Shown: positions 15,846 through 25,495, counted from the stretch's first letter. The stretch is DNA of 64,000 bases from Tessaracoccus aquimaris (GCF_001997345.1 NZ_CP019606.1:1116001-1180000); one strand, 5' to 3'. Numbers and translations are program-made. The notes: a model not told the origin generated them from the sequence alone.

Positions 15846-17246
15846 TCAGAAGTTGATCATCTTGCCGCCGATGCCCTCGGCGGCCTCCTTGATGGCCTCG
15901 GAGAGGGTCGGGTGCGCGTGGATGTTGTGGCCGACCTCCTCTGCCGTCAGGTCGTAGGCCTGCGCCAGGGTGAGCTCGGGCAGCAGTTCGGTGACGTCGG
16001 GGCCGATCATGTGGGCGCCGAGCAGTTCGTTGTAGCGCGCATCGGCGACGATCTTGACGAAGCCGACGCCCTCGCCGAGGCCCCAGGCCTTGCCGTTCGC
16101 GGCGAAGGGGAACTTGGAGACCTTGACCTCGTAGCCCTTGTCCTTGGCCTGCTGCTCGGTGTAGCCGAACGAGGCGACCTGCGGCTGGCAGTAGGTGGCG
16201 CGCGGGATCATGTCGTAGTTGATCGGGTGCGTCTCGACGCCCGCGATGGCCTCGGCCGCGACGACGCCCTGCGCCTCCGCGGTGTGGGCCAGCATCATCT
16301 TGCCGGTGCAGTCACCGATCGCGTAGATGTTGCCGACGTTGGTGCGCATGAAGTCATCGATGGCGACGGCGCCGCGCTCGGTCAGCGCGACTCCGGTCTT
16401 CTCAAGGCCGTAGCCCTCGACGCGCGGCGCGAAGCCGACGGCGGACAGGAACCGGTCGGCCTCGAGGACCTGCTGGTCGCCGCCCTTGGCGGGGCTGACG
16501 GTGACGCGCACGCCCGATCCGGTGTCCTCGATCGACTCGACCTTCGTCGAGGTCAGCACCTTGATGCCGAGCTTCTTGTAGGCCTTCGCGAGCTCCGCGG
16601 AGATCTCGGCGTCCTCCGTCGGGACCATCCGATCGAGGTACTCGACGATGGTGACGTCGGCGCCGAACTGGCTGAGCACGTAGGCGAACTCGGTGCCGAT
16701 CGCGCCGGAGCCGCCGATGATGATGGAGCCGGGGACGGCGTCGGAGAGGATCTGCTCCTCATAGGTGACGACGTTGGCGGAGCGCTGCGTGCCGGGCAGC
16801 ATCTTGGTCGTGGCGCCGGCCGCGACGATCGCGTTGGTGAAGCGCACCTGCTGCTTCTCGCCCGAATCGGACTCGACCTCGATGGTGTTGGCATCGATGA
16901 ATGTGCCCCACCCGTCGAGTTCGGTGATCTTGTTCTTCTTCATCAGGAAGTGGATGCCCTTGGTCATCCGGTCCGAGACGGTGCGGCTGCGGCTGAACGC
17001 CTTGCCGTAGTTGAAGGTCACGTCGCCCTCGATGCCGAAGGTGTCGGCCTCGTGGTTGAAGATGTGGGCCAGTTCCGCGTTGCGCAGCAGCGACTTGGTC
17101 GGGATGCAGCCCACGTTCAGGCAGACACCTCCCCAGTACCGCTTCTCGATGATCCCGACCTTCAGGCCGAGTTGGGCGGCGCGGATGGCGGCGACATAGC
17201 CACCAGGACCGGCGCCGAGAACAACGACGTCAAATTCTGAGCTCAT
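15846..17246 (-). CDS. lpd: dihydrolipoyl dehydrogenase
   Basis: 466 residues, the E3 flavoprotein of pyruvate and 2-oxoglutarate dehydrogenase complexes, reoxidising dihydrolipoamide with NAD+. FAD motif [20 protein letters not shown] at the N-terminus; redox-active disulfide [17 protein letters not shown]-binding [17 protein letters not shown]; second FAD motif [10 protein letters not shown]-terminal catalytic His-Glu in [19 protein letters not shown] at 17254-17259 (minus strand) sits 7 nt before the ATG, so the message is probably leaderless. Stands alone, as lpd does in many actinobacteria. Confidence 0.95.
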   Translation of the reverse strand: MSSEFDVVVLGAGPGGYVAAIRAAQLGLKVGIIEKRYWGGVCLNVGCIPTKSLLRNAELAHIFNHEADTFGIEGDVTFNYGKAFSRSRTVSDRMTKGIHFLMKKNKITELDGWGTFIDANTIEVESDSGEKQQVRFTNAIVAAGATTKMLPGTQRSANVVTYEEQILSDAVPGSIIIGGSGAIGTEFAYVLSQFGADVTIVEYLDRMVPTEDAEISAELAKAYKKLGIKVLTSTKVESIEDTGSGVRVTVSPAKGGDQQVLEADRFLSAVGFAPRVEGYGLEKTGVALTERGAVAIDDFMRTNVGNIYAIGDCTGKMMLAHTAEAQGVVAAEAIAGVETHPINYDMIPRATYCQPQVASFGYTEQQAKDKGYEVKVSKFPFAANGKAWGLGEGVGFVKIVADARYNELLGAHMIGPDVTELLPELTLAQAYDLTAEEVGHNIHAHPTLSEAIKEAAEGIGGKMINF

Positions 17247-17337
17247 GGCTCACACTCTATCCCCCAACTCCCCCCTGACGACACACGAAGAGGGCAAGAA
17301 TGGTTGGTTCATCTCACACATGAGATAGGCTTACCGG

Positions 17338-18879
17338 ATGAGTGCTACAAGTGAGTCCATCGGACGGATGATTCGCGACGCCCGCACCTCGCGGGACTGG
17401 TCGCAGAAGAGGCTGGCTGAGGAGTTGGGCACTGCCCAGAGCGCGGTGCACCGGATCGAGGCGGGGCAGCAGAACCTGTCCCTCAGCATGATCAACCGCC
17501 TCGCCGAGGCCCTCGAGATGCCGCTGATCCAGACGGCCACGCAGGGCAGCATGAACTTCGAGATCCAGGGCCCGACGACCCTCTCCGGCGAGATAGACGT
17601 CCGCACGTCCAAGAACGCCGCCATGGCGGTGCTGTGCGCGTCCCTGCTCAACCACGGTCGCACCGTGCTGCGAGGCATCGCCCGCATCGAGGAGGTCGAC
17701 CGCATCAACGAGGTGCTGACCTCCATCGGCGTGAAGCTGACCTGGATCGGCGAGGGCAACGACCTCGAGATCATCCGGCCCGAGCACCTGAAGCCGGACC
17801 ACATCGACGAGCGCGCCGCCCGCCGCACGCGCAGCATCCTGATGTTCCTCGGCCCGCTGCTGCACGAGTTCGACGACTTCAAGCTTCCGTACGCCGGCGG
17901 CTGCGACCTGGGTGCACGCACCGTCCACCCGCACATGTCGGCGCTGTCGAAGATGGGCCTCACCGTCACGGCCACCGACCGCAACTACCAGGCGAAGGTC
18001 GTGCGCGACGTCTCCGACGCCCGCCAGATCACGCTCATCGAGCGCGGCGACACCGTCACCGAGAACGCGATCATGGCGGCCGCCCGCACCCCGGGCGTCA
18101 CGACGCTCCGCAACGCGTCGGGCAACTACATGGTGCAGGACCTGTGCTTCTTCCTGGAGCGGCTCGGAGTCCGCATCGACGGCATCGGCACCACCACGCT
18201 GACCATCCACGGCGTCGAGACCATCAACACCGACGTCGAGTACTACATCTCCGAGGACCCGATCGAGGCGATGAGCCTGCTCACCGCTGGCATCGTCACC
18301 CGCTCGGAAATCACCGTGCGGCGCTGCCCCGTCGAGTTCCTCGACGTCGAGTTCGCCGTGCTGGACGAGATGGGCCAGGTGTTCGAGTTCTCCGAGGAGT
18401 ACACCAGCCACAACGGCAAGACGAGGCTGGTCGACGTGACGGTCAAGCCGTCCGACCTGCACGCGCCGCTCGACAAGATCCACCCGATGCCGTTCCCCGG
18501 CCTCAACATCGACAACCTGCCCTTCTTCGCCGTCATCTGCGCGACGGCCACCGGGCAGAGCGTCATCTACGACTGGGTCTACGACAACCGGGCGATCCAC
18601 CTGTCGAAGCTGTCCGAGCTGGGCGCCAACATCCAGTTGATGGACGCCCACCGGCTGCTGATCATCGGACCGACGGCATGGCGGGGGCGCCAGATCGACT
18701 CGCCGCCCGCGCTGCGTCCGGCCGTGTGTGTGCTGCTTGCGGCGCTCGCCGCCCGAGGCACCACCAACCTGATGGACGTCTACGTCATCAACCGCGGCTA
18801 CGAGGACCTCCCCCATCGCCTGAACAAGCTGGGCGCGAACATCAACGTGTTCTGGGGCGATCCCCCGACCGACGACTGA
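17338..18879 (+). CDS. XRE helix-turn-helix fused to a MurA-like enolpyruvyl transferase
   Basis: 513 residues. Residues 5-62 are an XRE/Cro HTH (SIGRMIRDARTSRDWSQKRL ... AQSAVHRIEAGQQNLSLSMI). The rest is a UDP-GlcNAc 1-carboxyvinyltransferase: substrate Lys/Asn in VRTSKNAAMAVL, the active-site Cys loop YAGGCDLGART, the catalytic Asp region MPFPGLNIDNLPFF and ALRPAVCVLLAALAARGTT. All the key residues I can check are present, so it may be catalytic, making the first committed peptidoglycan precursor, or a sensor that binds UDP-GlcNAc. Normal MurA is ~420 residues and lacks an HTH. TAGGCT at 17326-17331 is 6 nt before the ATG (leaderless). Confidence 0.88.
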   Translation: MSATSESIGRMIRDARTSRDWSQKRLAEELGTAQSAVHRIEAGQQNLSLSMINRLAEALEMPLIQTATQGSMNFEIQGPTTLSGEIDVRTSKNAAMAVLCASLLNHGRTVLRGIARIEEVDRINEVLTSIGVKLTWIGEGNDLEIIRPEHLKPDHIDERAARRTRSILMFLGPLLHEFDDFKLPYAGGCDLGARTVHPHMSALSKMGLTVTATDRNYQAKVVRDVSDARQITLIERGDTVTENAIMAAARTPGVTTLRNASGNYMVQDLCFFLERLGVRIDGIGTTTLTIHGVETINTDVEYYISEDPIEAMSLLTAGIVTRSEITVRRCPVEFLDVEFAVLDEMGQVFEFSEEYTSHNGKTRLVDVTVKPSDLHAPLDKIHPMPFPGLNIDNLPFFAVICATATGQSVIYDWVYDNRAIHLSKLSELGANIQLMDAHRLLIIGPTAWRGRQIDSPPALRPAVCVLLAALAARGTTNLMDVYVINRGYEDLPHRLNKLGANINVFWGDPPTDD

Positions 18880-18882
18880 GCC

Positions 18883-19737
18883 TCAGTCGACCCGTCGGGC
18901 CGCGAACCTGGACCGCGGCTCGACGAGGTCCTGCTGCGCCGCAACCAGGCGCAGTTCCGACGAGCCCGCCGCGGTCGTGGCCTCCAGCACCGAGTAGGTG
19001 GCCGACGCCGTCGCAGACAGCGCGCCCGCCAGGCCATCGCCCCGCAGCCAGTGCGCCAGGAACACCGCGGTCGTCAGGTCACCGGAGCCGGTGAAGGCCC
19101 GATCGATGAGCGGCGTCTCCACGACCCACGCGGCCTCGCCGTCGACCGCGAGCATCCGCATGGCGTCCTCGCCCAGGCCGTCGCCCACCACGGACGTGAC
19201 AACCACGACCCGGGGGCCGCGTTCCCGCAGCGCCCGGGCGGCCGCCACCACGTCGTCCAGCGCCCGCGGGTCGGTTCCGGTGAGGTAGCGCAGTTCGAAG
19301 AGGTTCGGCGTCATGATGTCGGCGGCGGGGACGACCTCGTCGCGCCAGAACTCCGGGATTCCCTCCGAGGCGTAGAAGCCCTTGTCCTCGTCGCCCATCA
19401 CGGGATCGGCGCAGAAGAGGGCCGCCGGGTTGGCCCGCTTGATGGCCGCGGCGGCCTCGAGGATCGCCCGGCCGACCTCAGCGGTGCCGAGATAGCCGCA
19501 CAGCAGCGCGTCGGTGACCTCGAACGCGCCGCGCTCCCCGACCCCGCGGACGACGTCGCGAACGTCCTGGACCGACAGGAGCGGCCCGCGGAAGGTCGGG
19601 TAGCCCGTGTGGTTGGAGAAGTTGACGGTGTTGACCGGCCACACCTCGACTCCGAGGCGCTGGAGCGGGAACACCGCGGCGGAGTTGCCCGCATGTCCGT
19701 AGGCCACGGCCGACTGGATCGACACCACTGCTGTCAT
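18883..19737 (-). CDS. pdxY: pyridoxal kinase
   Basis: 284 residues of the ribokinase-like PdxY/PdxK family, phosphorylating pyridoxal to PLP. Visible motifs: N-terminal VVSIQSAVAYGHAGNSAAVF, LCGYLGTAEVG, FCADPVMGDEDKGFYASEGI, MTPNLFELRYLTG and the anion-hole/catalytic GSGDLTTAVFLAHWLRG (Asp). Length fits PdxY (about 287). Converges with the MurA-like gene with 3 bp between stops. Confidence 0.9.
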   Translation of the reverse strand: MTAVVSIQSAVAYGHAGNSAAVFPLQRLGVEVWPVNTVNFSNHTGYPTFRGPLLSVQDVRDVVRGVGERGAFEVTDALLCGYLGTAEVGRAILEAAAAIKRANPAALFCADPVMGDEDKGFYASEGIPEFWRDEVVPAADIMTPNLFELRYLTGTDPRALDDVVAAARALRERGPRVVVVTSVVGDGLGEDAMRMLAVDGEAAWVVETPLIDRAFTGSGDLTTAVFLAHWLRGDGLAGALSATASATYSVLEATTAAGSSELRLVAAQQDLVEPRSRFAARRVD

Positions 19738-19836
19738 GGGGCCAATGCTGGCCGCACGCTCGGCGTCGCGCAACGCGACATCACCAGGCGTTCGCCGTTG
19801 GCGCAACCGGGTCACCACCCCATACACTTGGCCTCC

Positions 19837-20607
19837 ATGGCTGAGGTCTATGCGGACTACCTGTCCCCGGAGTTCATCGCGATGGCTCATCGTGGTGGCT
19901 CATTCCTCACGCCCAATCTCGGCATCGAGAACACCGTCAGGGCGTTCAGCAACGCCGTCGAGTTGGGGTACCGCTACCTCGAGACCGACGTGCATTCCTC
20001 CGCGGACGGCCAACTCTTCGCCTTCCACGACGGCGACCTTGAGCGGGTCACCGGCTATGAGGGGTCTCTCCACTCGCTTCCCGCCGACGACGTGCGGCAG
20101 TTGAAGGTGGGCGGACGCGAGCCGATCCCCTCGCTCGACGAACTGTTCGAGACCTTCCCGGACATCAACTTCAACATCGACCTGAAGCACGATCCAGCGG
20201 TCGAGCTCCTTGCGGACGCCATCTCGCGGCACGGGGCCGAGCGCCGCGTGTGCGTCGGATCGTTCTCCCGGCCCCGCATCAAGCGGTTCCGCGCGCTGCT
20301 CCCCCGCGTCCCCACCGCCGTGTCCAGCCTCGGCTCCGCCGCGCTCACCGTCGGCCGCATCTCCAAGGGCGGCCAGGTGTACCAGGTGCCGATGACCCAC
20401 TCGGTCGGGCCGGTCACCGTCGACGTCGTGACCCCCCAATCCATCGCGAGGGCGCACCGCGCGGGACGCAAGATTCAGGTGTGGACCATCGACGAGCCGA
20501 CCACCATGCACCGCCTGATCGACTGGGGCGTCGACGGCATCATCACCGACCGCCCCGATTTGCTCAAAGAGGTACTCCGCGCCCGGGGTATGTGGTCTAC
20601 TCGGTAG
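19837..20607 (+). CDS. glycerophosphodiester phosphodiesterase
   Basis: 256 residues. GDPD motifs: AMAHRGGSFLTPNLGIENT (catalytic His-Arg), LETDVHSSADGQLFAFHD (metal-binding Glu/Asp and second His), NFNIDLKHD, and VWTIDEPTTMHRLIDWGVDG near the end. It hydrolyses glycerophosphodiesters to glycerol 3-phosphate and an alcohol. No signal peptide, so cytosolic. A TACACT at 19823-19828 ends 8 nt before the ATG (leaderless). Confidence 0.9.
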   Translation: MAEVYADYLSPEFIAMAHRGGSFLTPNLGIENTVRAFSNAVELGYRYLETDVHSSADGQLFAFHDGDLERVTGYEGSLHSLPADDVRQLKVGGREPIPSLDELFETFPDINFNIDLKHDPAVELLADAISRHGAERRVCVGSFSRPRIKRFRALLPRVPTAVSSLGSAALTVGRISKGGQVYQVPMTHSVGPVTVDVVTPQSIARAHRAGRKIQVWTIDEPTTMHRLIDWGVDGIITDRPDLLKEVLRARGMWSTR

Positions 20608-20661
20608 GGAACGATTCGGCCCTCCGAGTCGTTGTACCAGTGGAGAAACGAAGGAGGGAAG

Positions 20662-21003
20662 ATGGCAGATCGTGCACTGCGCGGCGTCGGTCTCGGCTCG
20701 AAGACATTCGAGGACGAGCAGGGAGTTGAATTCGCCGAGCGTCAGAGTCTCGCTTTTGACTGTCCCAAGGGGCATCACTTCACCGTAACGTTCTCCGTCG
20801 AGGCCGATCTCCCGACCGAGTGGGAGTGCAAGAAGTGTGGGCTGATGTCCACGCGCTCGGATGGCGTCGTCGGAGAGGAAAAGGTCGAGAAGCCCGTGCG
20901 TACCCACTGGGACATGCTGCGTGAGCGTCGCTCGATCCCCGAACTGGAGGACATCCTCGCCGAGCAGTTGGAGAAACTGCGCGACTCGGATCGAATCTAC
21001 TAA
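20662..21003 (+). CDS. rbpA: RNA polymerase-binding protein RbpA
   Basis: 113 residues. Begins MADRALRGVGLGSKTFEDE; the zinc-ribbon-like core has FDCPKGHHFTVTFS and WECKKCG (Cys pair), followed by the basic linker and sigma-interacting helices (RTHWDMLRERRSIPELEDIL). RbpA binds sigma and core RNA polymerase and stabilises open complexes; it is restricted to actinobacteria. AAGGAGGG lies before the ATG. Single-gene transcript ended by the hairpin that follows. Confidence 0.95.
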   Translation: MADRALRGVGLGSKTFEDEQGVEFAERQSLAFDCPKGHHFTVTFSVEADLPTEWECKKCGLMSTRSDGVVGEEKVEKPVRTHWDMLRERRSIPELEDILAEQLEKLRDSDRIY

Positions 21004-21013
21004 CTGACCACGT

Positions 21014-21050
21014 ACAACGCCCGCCAGGTCTTTCGACCGGCGGGCGTTGT
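21014..21050. terminator. bidirectional terminator between rbpA and fxsA
   Basis: ACAACGCCCGCC pairs with GGCGGGCGTTGT around a GGTC-TTTC-GACC top, 16 paired bases, midway between convergent stops. Confidence 0.75.
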
Positions 21051-21062
21051 CGCGTCCAGGGC

Positions 21063-21617
21063 TCAGGGACGGGGCGAGTCCTGGCCCTCCGGGTCGATGA
21101 TGGTGCCCTCGATGACCACGGACTCATCCTGCTCGCGAGGGGCGAAGCCCAGGTCGGGCGCGATCTCGGGGATCAGCGTGACGGCCTCTGCCACCGTCTC
21201 GCCCTTGATGACGACCGGGGCGTTGCCGCTGCGCTGCAGAGTACGGGCCGCCCACCAGGAGATCGCCGACTTGACGAACGGACGCGTGAACGGCAGCAGC
21301 AGGAGCGCGCCGACGACGTCTGAGAGCAGCCCCGGCAGGATCAGCAGGATGCCTCCCGTGAGCACCAGGCTCGCGTCCGCCATCTGACCCTGCGGGAGTT
21401 GCCCGGAGCGCAGTGACTCCGAGAGCGCCTTCCAGGTCTTGCGCCATTCGCGTTGCAGCAGGAACAGGCCGAGCACCGTGGTGGTGAGCAGGATCAGCAG
21501 GGTCCACCAGCCAATCTCGCCCGCCACCCAGATCAGGGCGGCCACCTCTGCGATGACATAGAGCAGTAAGCCCAGACCGGTCAGTCCGAGCCAGAGTCCT
21601 CCGCGGCGGTTCGCCAT
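21063..21617 (-). CDS. FxsA family membrane protein
   Basis: 184 residues. FxsA-like core with hydrophobic segments GLLLYVIAEVAALIWVAGEI, WTLLILLTTTVLGLFLLQRE and the conserved glycine-rich SLVLTGGILLILPGLLSDVVGALLLLPFTR. The C-terminal 60 residues are cytosolic and ends in an acidic tail. E. coli FxsA influences phage exclusion when overproduced; the normal role is unknown. Its ATG overlaps the stop of the upstream mannosyltransferase gene, forming an operon lnt-ppm-fxsA. Confidence 0.85.
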   Translation of the reverse strand: MANRRGGLWLGLTGLGLLLYVIAEVAALIWVAGEIGWWTLLILLTTTVLGLFLLQREWRKTWKALSESLRSGQLPQGQMADASLVLTGGILLILPGLLSDVVGALLLLPFTRPFVKSAISWWAARTLQRSGNAPVVIKGETVAEAVTLIPEIAPDLGFAPREQDESVVIEGTIIDPEGQDSPRP

Positions 21618-22396
21618 CACGCCTTCTTCTTGTGCCCGATCGCCCTGCGGACGCCGCCGGTGAGTTGCCCCAGGCGGTACTCGATGCCCCACAAGGTGGT
21701 GCGGATCAGAGCCTCGACGACGATGTTCTTGCTCATCTTGGAGTCGCCGAACTCGCGTTCCACGAACTCGATCGGCACCTCGACGACCTTGAAGCCGTTC
21801 TTGAGCGTGCGCCACACCAGGTCGATCTGGAAGCAGTAGCCGGCGGAGGCCACTTCGTCCAGCGAGATGCCGCGCAGCGTGTCCGCCTTGTACGCGTTGA
21901 AGCCGCCGGTGGCGTCCTTGACGGGAATGCCGAGCCACATGCGCGTCCAGAGCGACCCGCCCTTGGAGATGAACACCCTGGACTTGGGCCAGTTCACGAC
22001 TGAGCCGCCCTTGACCCAACGCGACCCCTTCGCCATGTCCGCCCCGTCGGCCAGCGCCTGCAGCAGGCGGGGCAGTTCCTCGGGCTGGTGCGAGCCGTCG
22101 GCGTCGTGCTGCACGAGGACGCCGTAGCCGTTGTCGAGGCCCCAGTGGAAGCCGGCCAGGTAGGCGGCGCCGAGGCCCTCCTTGCCCTTGCGGTGCATCA
22201 CCTTGATGTGGTTGTCCTCCGCCGCGAGCCGGTCCGCGAGGTCGCCCGTGCCGTCGGGAGAGTTGTCATCCGCGATGAGGATGTCGGCGTCGGGGACAGA
22301 ACGGCGGAGGCGGTTGGTGATGCTCTCGATGTTCTGTGACTCGTTGTACGTCGGGATGATCACGAGCACTCTGCCGAGCGCGTCCTGCGAGGTCAT
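21617..22396 (-). CDS. ppm1: polyprenol monophosphomannose synthase
   Basis: 259 residues, GT2 fold: VLVIIPTYNESQNIESI, ILIADDNSPDGTGDLA, QHDADGSHQPEELP (the DxD-like metal site) and KDATGGFNAYK. It transfers mannose from GDP-mannose to polyprenol phosphate, the donor for lipoglycan and protein mannosylation. In Mycobacterium tuberculosis the same domain is fused to Lnt; here the two are separate adjacent genes, as in corynebacteria. No transmembrane C-terminal domain is present. Confidence 0.9.
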   Translation of the reverse strand: MTSQDALGRVLVIIPTYNESQNIESITNRLRRSVPDADILIADDNSPDGTGDLADRLAAEDNHIKVMHRKGKEGLGAAYLAGFHWGLDNGYGVLVQHDADGSHQPEELPRLLQALADGADMAKGSRWVKGGSVVNWPKSRVFISKGGSLWTRMWLGIPVKDATGGFNAYKADTLRGISLDEVASAGYCFQIDLVWRTLKNGFKVVEVPIEFVEREFGDSKMSKNIVVEALIRTTLWGIEYRLGQLTGGVRRAIGHKKKA

Positions 22397-22429
22397 GGGC
22401 GTCCTTGGGGTTCGATTGTCCCGTCCATG

Positions 22430-23944
22430 CTACCGGGCGTCGGAGCGCTTCCGAAGGACGGTGGCCCCGAGCGCGACCACGGTCGTAGCGACCGCTAGCC
22501 ACGACAACCACGGGCTGAGCCGAACGGCCAGGTTCACGTTGTAGCGCAGCGGGACCTCAGCGAACAGCGTCGCCGCCTCCAACTCCTCGGTGCGCTCGAC
22601 GACGCGGCCGCGCGGGTCGATGACCGCCGAGATCGAGTTGAGCGTGCTCGCCAACACCTCGCGGCCCGTCTCCATCGCCCGGATCCGGTTGAGCACCAGT
22701 TGCTGGTGCGGCTCGAAGGTGAGCGCGTAGGTGTTGGTGTTCGACTGGGAGACGATCAGCTCGGCGCCCGCGTGGATCAGGTCGTAGGCGGTCTGGTCGT
22801 AGGCGAGTTCGAAGCAGATCAGCGACCCGACCCTGAGTTGGCGGTACTCCCCCACGCTCGCCTCCAGCACCCCGGGGCCCTCACCGGGGATCGAGTCGCG
22901 CCCGACCTGCTTGAGGATCGGCAGCATCGGCAGCAGTTGCTGCCGGAACGGGATGTACTCGCCGAAGGGGACCAGGTTGCGCTTGTGGTAGCTCTGGCCG
23001 GGGCCGGCCGCCGGGTCCCACCAGATGCTGGTGGTCTGTCGGGTGTCGTCGGTGGGGCCGTCGGTGACGGCGCCGACCAGGATCGGCACCTCCGCGATCT
23101 GGGCGGAGACCTCCACGAGGCGCCGCGTCTCCGCGTCCTTGATCGGGTCGACGTCGGTCGCGTTCTCGGGCCACAGGATGAAGTCGACCGGACGACCCTC
23201 GGTGCGTGCGAGTGCCGTGGCGAAGATGGTCTCGCTCAGGGCGTTGTTGGTGACGGAGCGGGCATAGCTTCCGGTGCCGTGCTCCGCGCGGTTGACGTTG
23301 GGTTGCACCATCGCGACGCTGACGCTCTGCTCGGGCGTGGCGAGCGGCACCAGGTTCAGCAGGCCACCGAGCAGGAAGATCGCAAGCGTGCCCGCGACGG
23401 CCTTGATCCGGACCTTCGGCGCCGTGACGGCCCACAGCAGCAGGGTCGACGCGAGCGCGACGAGGTAGCTGACGCCGGTCACCCCGACCCACGACAGGAA
23501 GCCGTTCATGGGCTGGTCGACCGTGGTGTAGGCGAGCCGGGTCCACGGGAAACCGCCAAAGGGGATCTGCCCCGAGCCGAACTCGACCGCAACCAGCGCC
23601 GCGGGCACCAGGAACGGCCACGCCCGCAGGGTGGTCAGCCGGGAGATGACGAGCCCGAGGACCGCCCACCACAGCGACATGAACGCCACCAACACGACGC
23701 CCACCCAGAACCCGAGCACGGAGACCCAGGAGATCGTCAGCGTGTTGAGCGCGAGGCCTGCGAGGTATCCCCAACCGAAGCCCGCGCGCATCCGCAGGCC
23801 GACCATCAGCCACGCGAACAGCGCGAAGCCGACGATGGTGGCGGGCCAGACGCCCATCGGGGCCATCCCGAGCCCGATCAGCAGCCCGGCGGCAACGGCC
23901 ACTGCGAGGGTGATCGGCACGGGGAGGGTGGGGCGGGTCAGCAC
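22430..23944 (-). CDS. lnt: apolipoprotein N-acyltransferase
   Basis: 504 residues. Six or so N-terminal membrane segments (1-190) then a nitrilase-like domain with the catalytic triad: Glu in VPFGEYIPFRQ region and DFILWPENATDVD, Lys in YHKRNLVPFGEY, and Cys in SLICFELAYDQTA. A final membrane helix (LSPWLSWLAVATTVVALG) closes the chain. It N-acylates diacylglyceryl-cysteine of lipoproteins; several lipoproteins lie in this window. It is the first gene of lnt-ppm-fxsA and diverges from the exonuclease gene. Confidence 0.92.
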   Translation of the reverse strand: MLTRPTLPVPITLAVAVAAGLLIGLGMAPMGVWPATIVGFALFAWLMVGLRMRAGFGWGYLAGLALNTLTISWVSVLGFWVGVVLVAFMSLWWAVLGLVISRLTTLRAWPFLVPAALVAVEFGSGQIPFGGFPWTRLAYTTVDQPMNGFLSWVGVTGVSYLVALASTLLLWAVTAPKVRIKAVAGTLAIFLLGGLLNLVPLATPEQSVSVAMVQPNVNRAEHGTGSYARSVTNNALSETIFATALARTEGRPVDFILWPENATDVDPIKDAETRRLVEVSAQIAEVPILVGAVTDGPTDDTRQTTSIWWDPAAGPGQSYHKRNLVPFGEYIPFRQQLLPMLPILKQVGRDSIPGEGPGVLEASVGEYRQLRVGSLICFELAYDQTAYDLIHAGAELIVSQSNTNTYALTFEPHQQLVLNRIRAMETGREVLASTLNSISAVIDPRGRVVERTEELEAATLFAEVPLRYNVNLAVRLSPWLSWLAVATTVVALGATVLRKRSDAR

Positions 23945-23988
23945 GCAGGAAGCCTACCTGGGTCGGCGTGGTGTGCCAGCATGTGCTG

Positions 23989-24882
23989 GTGAGCACTTTG
24001 ATGGCGTTCGACACGTCCTACCTGTACTTCCGTGCCTTCTTCGGGGTCCCCAACACCTTCCACGCCGTCGACGGCACGCCGGTCAACGCGGTGCGCGGCA
24101 CCCTCGACTTCATCTCGCGTCTCCTGACGCAGTACGGCCCCGACGTCTTCGCGTGCGCCTGGGACGACGACTGGCGGCCAGCCTGGCGGGTGGACCTGGT
24201 GCCGACGTACAAGACGCACCGGCTCGTCGAGTCGTCGGGCGTGGCGCAGGAACAGGTCGACGACGACCTCAACGTCCAGGTGCCGCTGATCCGCGAGTGC
24301 CTCACCGCCCTCGGCATCCCGATCGTCGGGGTCGCCGAACACGAGGCCGACGACGTGATGGCGTCTCTTGCCCGCCAGCACGACGGCACCAGCCTCGTCG
24401 TCACGGGCGACCGCGACCTGTTCCAACTGGTCGACGACGACACGTCGATCGTCTACATCGCCAAGGGCGTCGCCAAGCACGAACTGGTCACGCCAGCGGT
24501 GCTCGCCGAGAAGTACCAACTCGCCCCGCAGCGCTATGTCGACTTCGCGGTGCTGCGCGGCGACCCCAGCGACGGACTGCCCGGCGTCAAGGGCATCGGG
24601 GAGAAGACCGCGGCGTCGCTCGTGACGACCTACTCCAGCCTCGAGGCGATGGTGGAGGCCGCCGTCGACCCCGCGACCAAGCTGTCGCCATCGGTGCGCT
24701 CGAAGCTGCTGGCCGACGTCGACTACCTCGCCAGGGCCCGCGAGGTCGTCACCTGCGTCGACACGCTCCCCCTGCCCTCGCTCGACCGGGCACCGGTGGA
24801 CGCGGCCAGGGTCGCAGAACTCACCGGGACCCTCGGCCTAGGCGGCTCCATGACCCGCCTCGCCGACATCCTCTCCCGCTAG
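23989..24882 (+). CDS. 5'-3' exonuclease (Pol I-type FEN domain)
   Basis: 297 residues. Flap/5' nuclease motifs: MAFDTSYLYFRAFFGVPN, WDDDWRPAWRVDLVPTYKTHR, EHEADDVMASLA, VTGDRDLFQLVDDD and the helix-three-turn-helix GLPGVKGIGEKTAASL. Equivalent to the 5' nuclease domain of DNA polymerase I as a stand-alone protein, which removes RNA primers and flaps. The GTG at 23989 is chosen; ATG at 24001 fits the conserved N-terminus almost as well and an ATG at 23968 region is less likely. Confidence 0.9.
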   Translation: MSTLMAFDTSYLYFRAFFGVPNTFHAVDGTPVNAVRGTLDFISRLLTQYGPDVFACAWDDDWRPAWRVDLVPTYKTHRLVESSGVAQEQVDDDLNVQVPLIRECLTALGIPIVGVAEHEADDVMASLARQHDGTSLVVTGDRDLFQLVDDDTSIVYIAKGVAKHELVTPAVLAEKYQLAPQRYVDFAVLRGDPSDGLPGVKGIGEKTAASLVTTYSSLEAMVEAAVDPATKLSPSVRSKLLADVDYLARAREVVTCVDTLPLPSLDRAPVDAARVAELTGTLGLGGSMTRLADILSR

Positions 24883-24892
24883 CCGGGGTTGC

Positions 24893-25495
24893 TCAGCGCC
24901 GGGCGTGCAGGACGTAGAGCGCCGAGCTGGCGAGCAGGTTGGAGCCGAGGTTGCCCGCCCGGTGGCGGTGGCCGTCGGCGTCGAGCGGAATCCGCCGGTC
25001 GATCACCATGTCGAGGCTCGCGAACAGCGGCTCCAGGTCGGGGATCGACGAGTGGTGCAGGTTCGGCGTGTCGTACCAGTCGAACGGCAGGTCCTTCGAC
25101 ATCGGCATCCGCCCGCGCAGCAGCCGCAGCCGGTTCTGCCAGTGCGCGAAGTTCGGCATCGACACCAGCGAGTGCAGGGCGATGCGACCCATCTCCGCAA
25201 GCACGCCGCGCGGCTTGTACACCGTCTGCAGCGTGCGCGACAGCACCACGAAGTCGTAGCTGTCGTCTGCGAACTCCCCCAGTTGCGTGTCCAGGTCAAG
25301 TTCGATCACGTTGACGCCCCGACGAAGGCACTCAAGCACGTTGCCTGGATCGAGGTCGACGCCGGTTCCTGTGCACCCCTTCTGGGTCAGCAACTGCAGG
25401 AGGTCGCCGTTGCCGCAGCCGAGGTCAAGGACGCGCGAGCCCTCCGGGATCAGGTCGGCGATGATGGCCAGATCGGCCCTGAAACGCTGCGTCAT
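24893..25495 (-). CDS. metW: methionine biosynthesis protein MetW
   Basis: 200 residues. Class I methyltransferase-like fold: SRVLDLGCGNGDLLQLL (SAM loop), GTGVDLDPGNVLECLRRGV, FVVLSRTLQTV and the MetW-typical MPNFAHWQNRLRLLRGRMP and FDWYDTPNLHHSSI. MetW pairs with MetX and is thought to support homoserine acylation; no methyl transfer is established. Its ATG overlaps the metX stop (ATGA). Confidence 0.9.
   Translation of the reverse strand: MTQRFRADLAIIADLIPEGSRVLDLGCGNGDLLQLLTQKGCTGTGVDLDPGNVLECLRRGVNVIELDLDTQLGEFADDSYDFVVLSRTLQTVYKPRGVLAEMGRIALHSLVSMPNFAHWQNRLRLLRGRMPMSKDLPFDWYDTPNLHHSSIPDLEPLFASLDMVIDRRIPLDADGHRHRAGNLGSNLLASSALYVLHARR

Noticed and set aside
15771..17240. 489-codon plus-strand frame opposite lpd
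   Set aside because: Mirror of the lpd coding strand; composition Asp/Gly/Leu-biased without any motif, whereas lpd has all family motifs.
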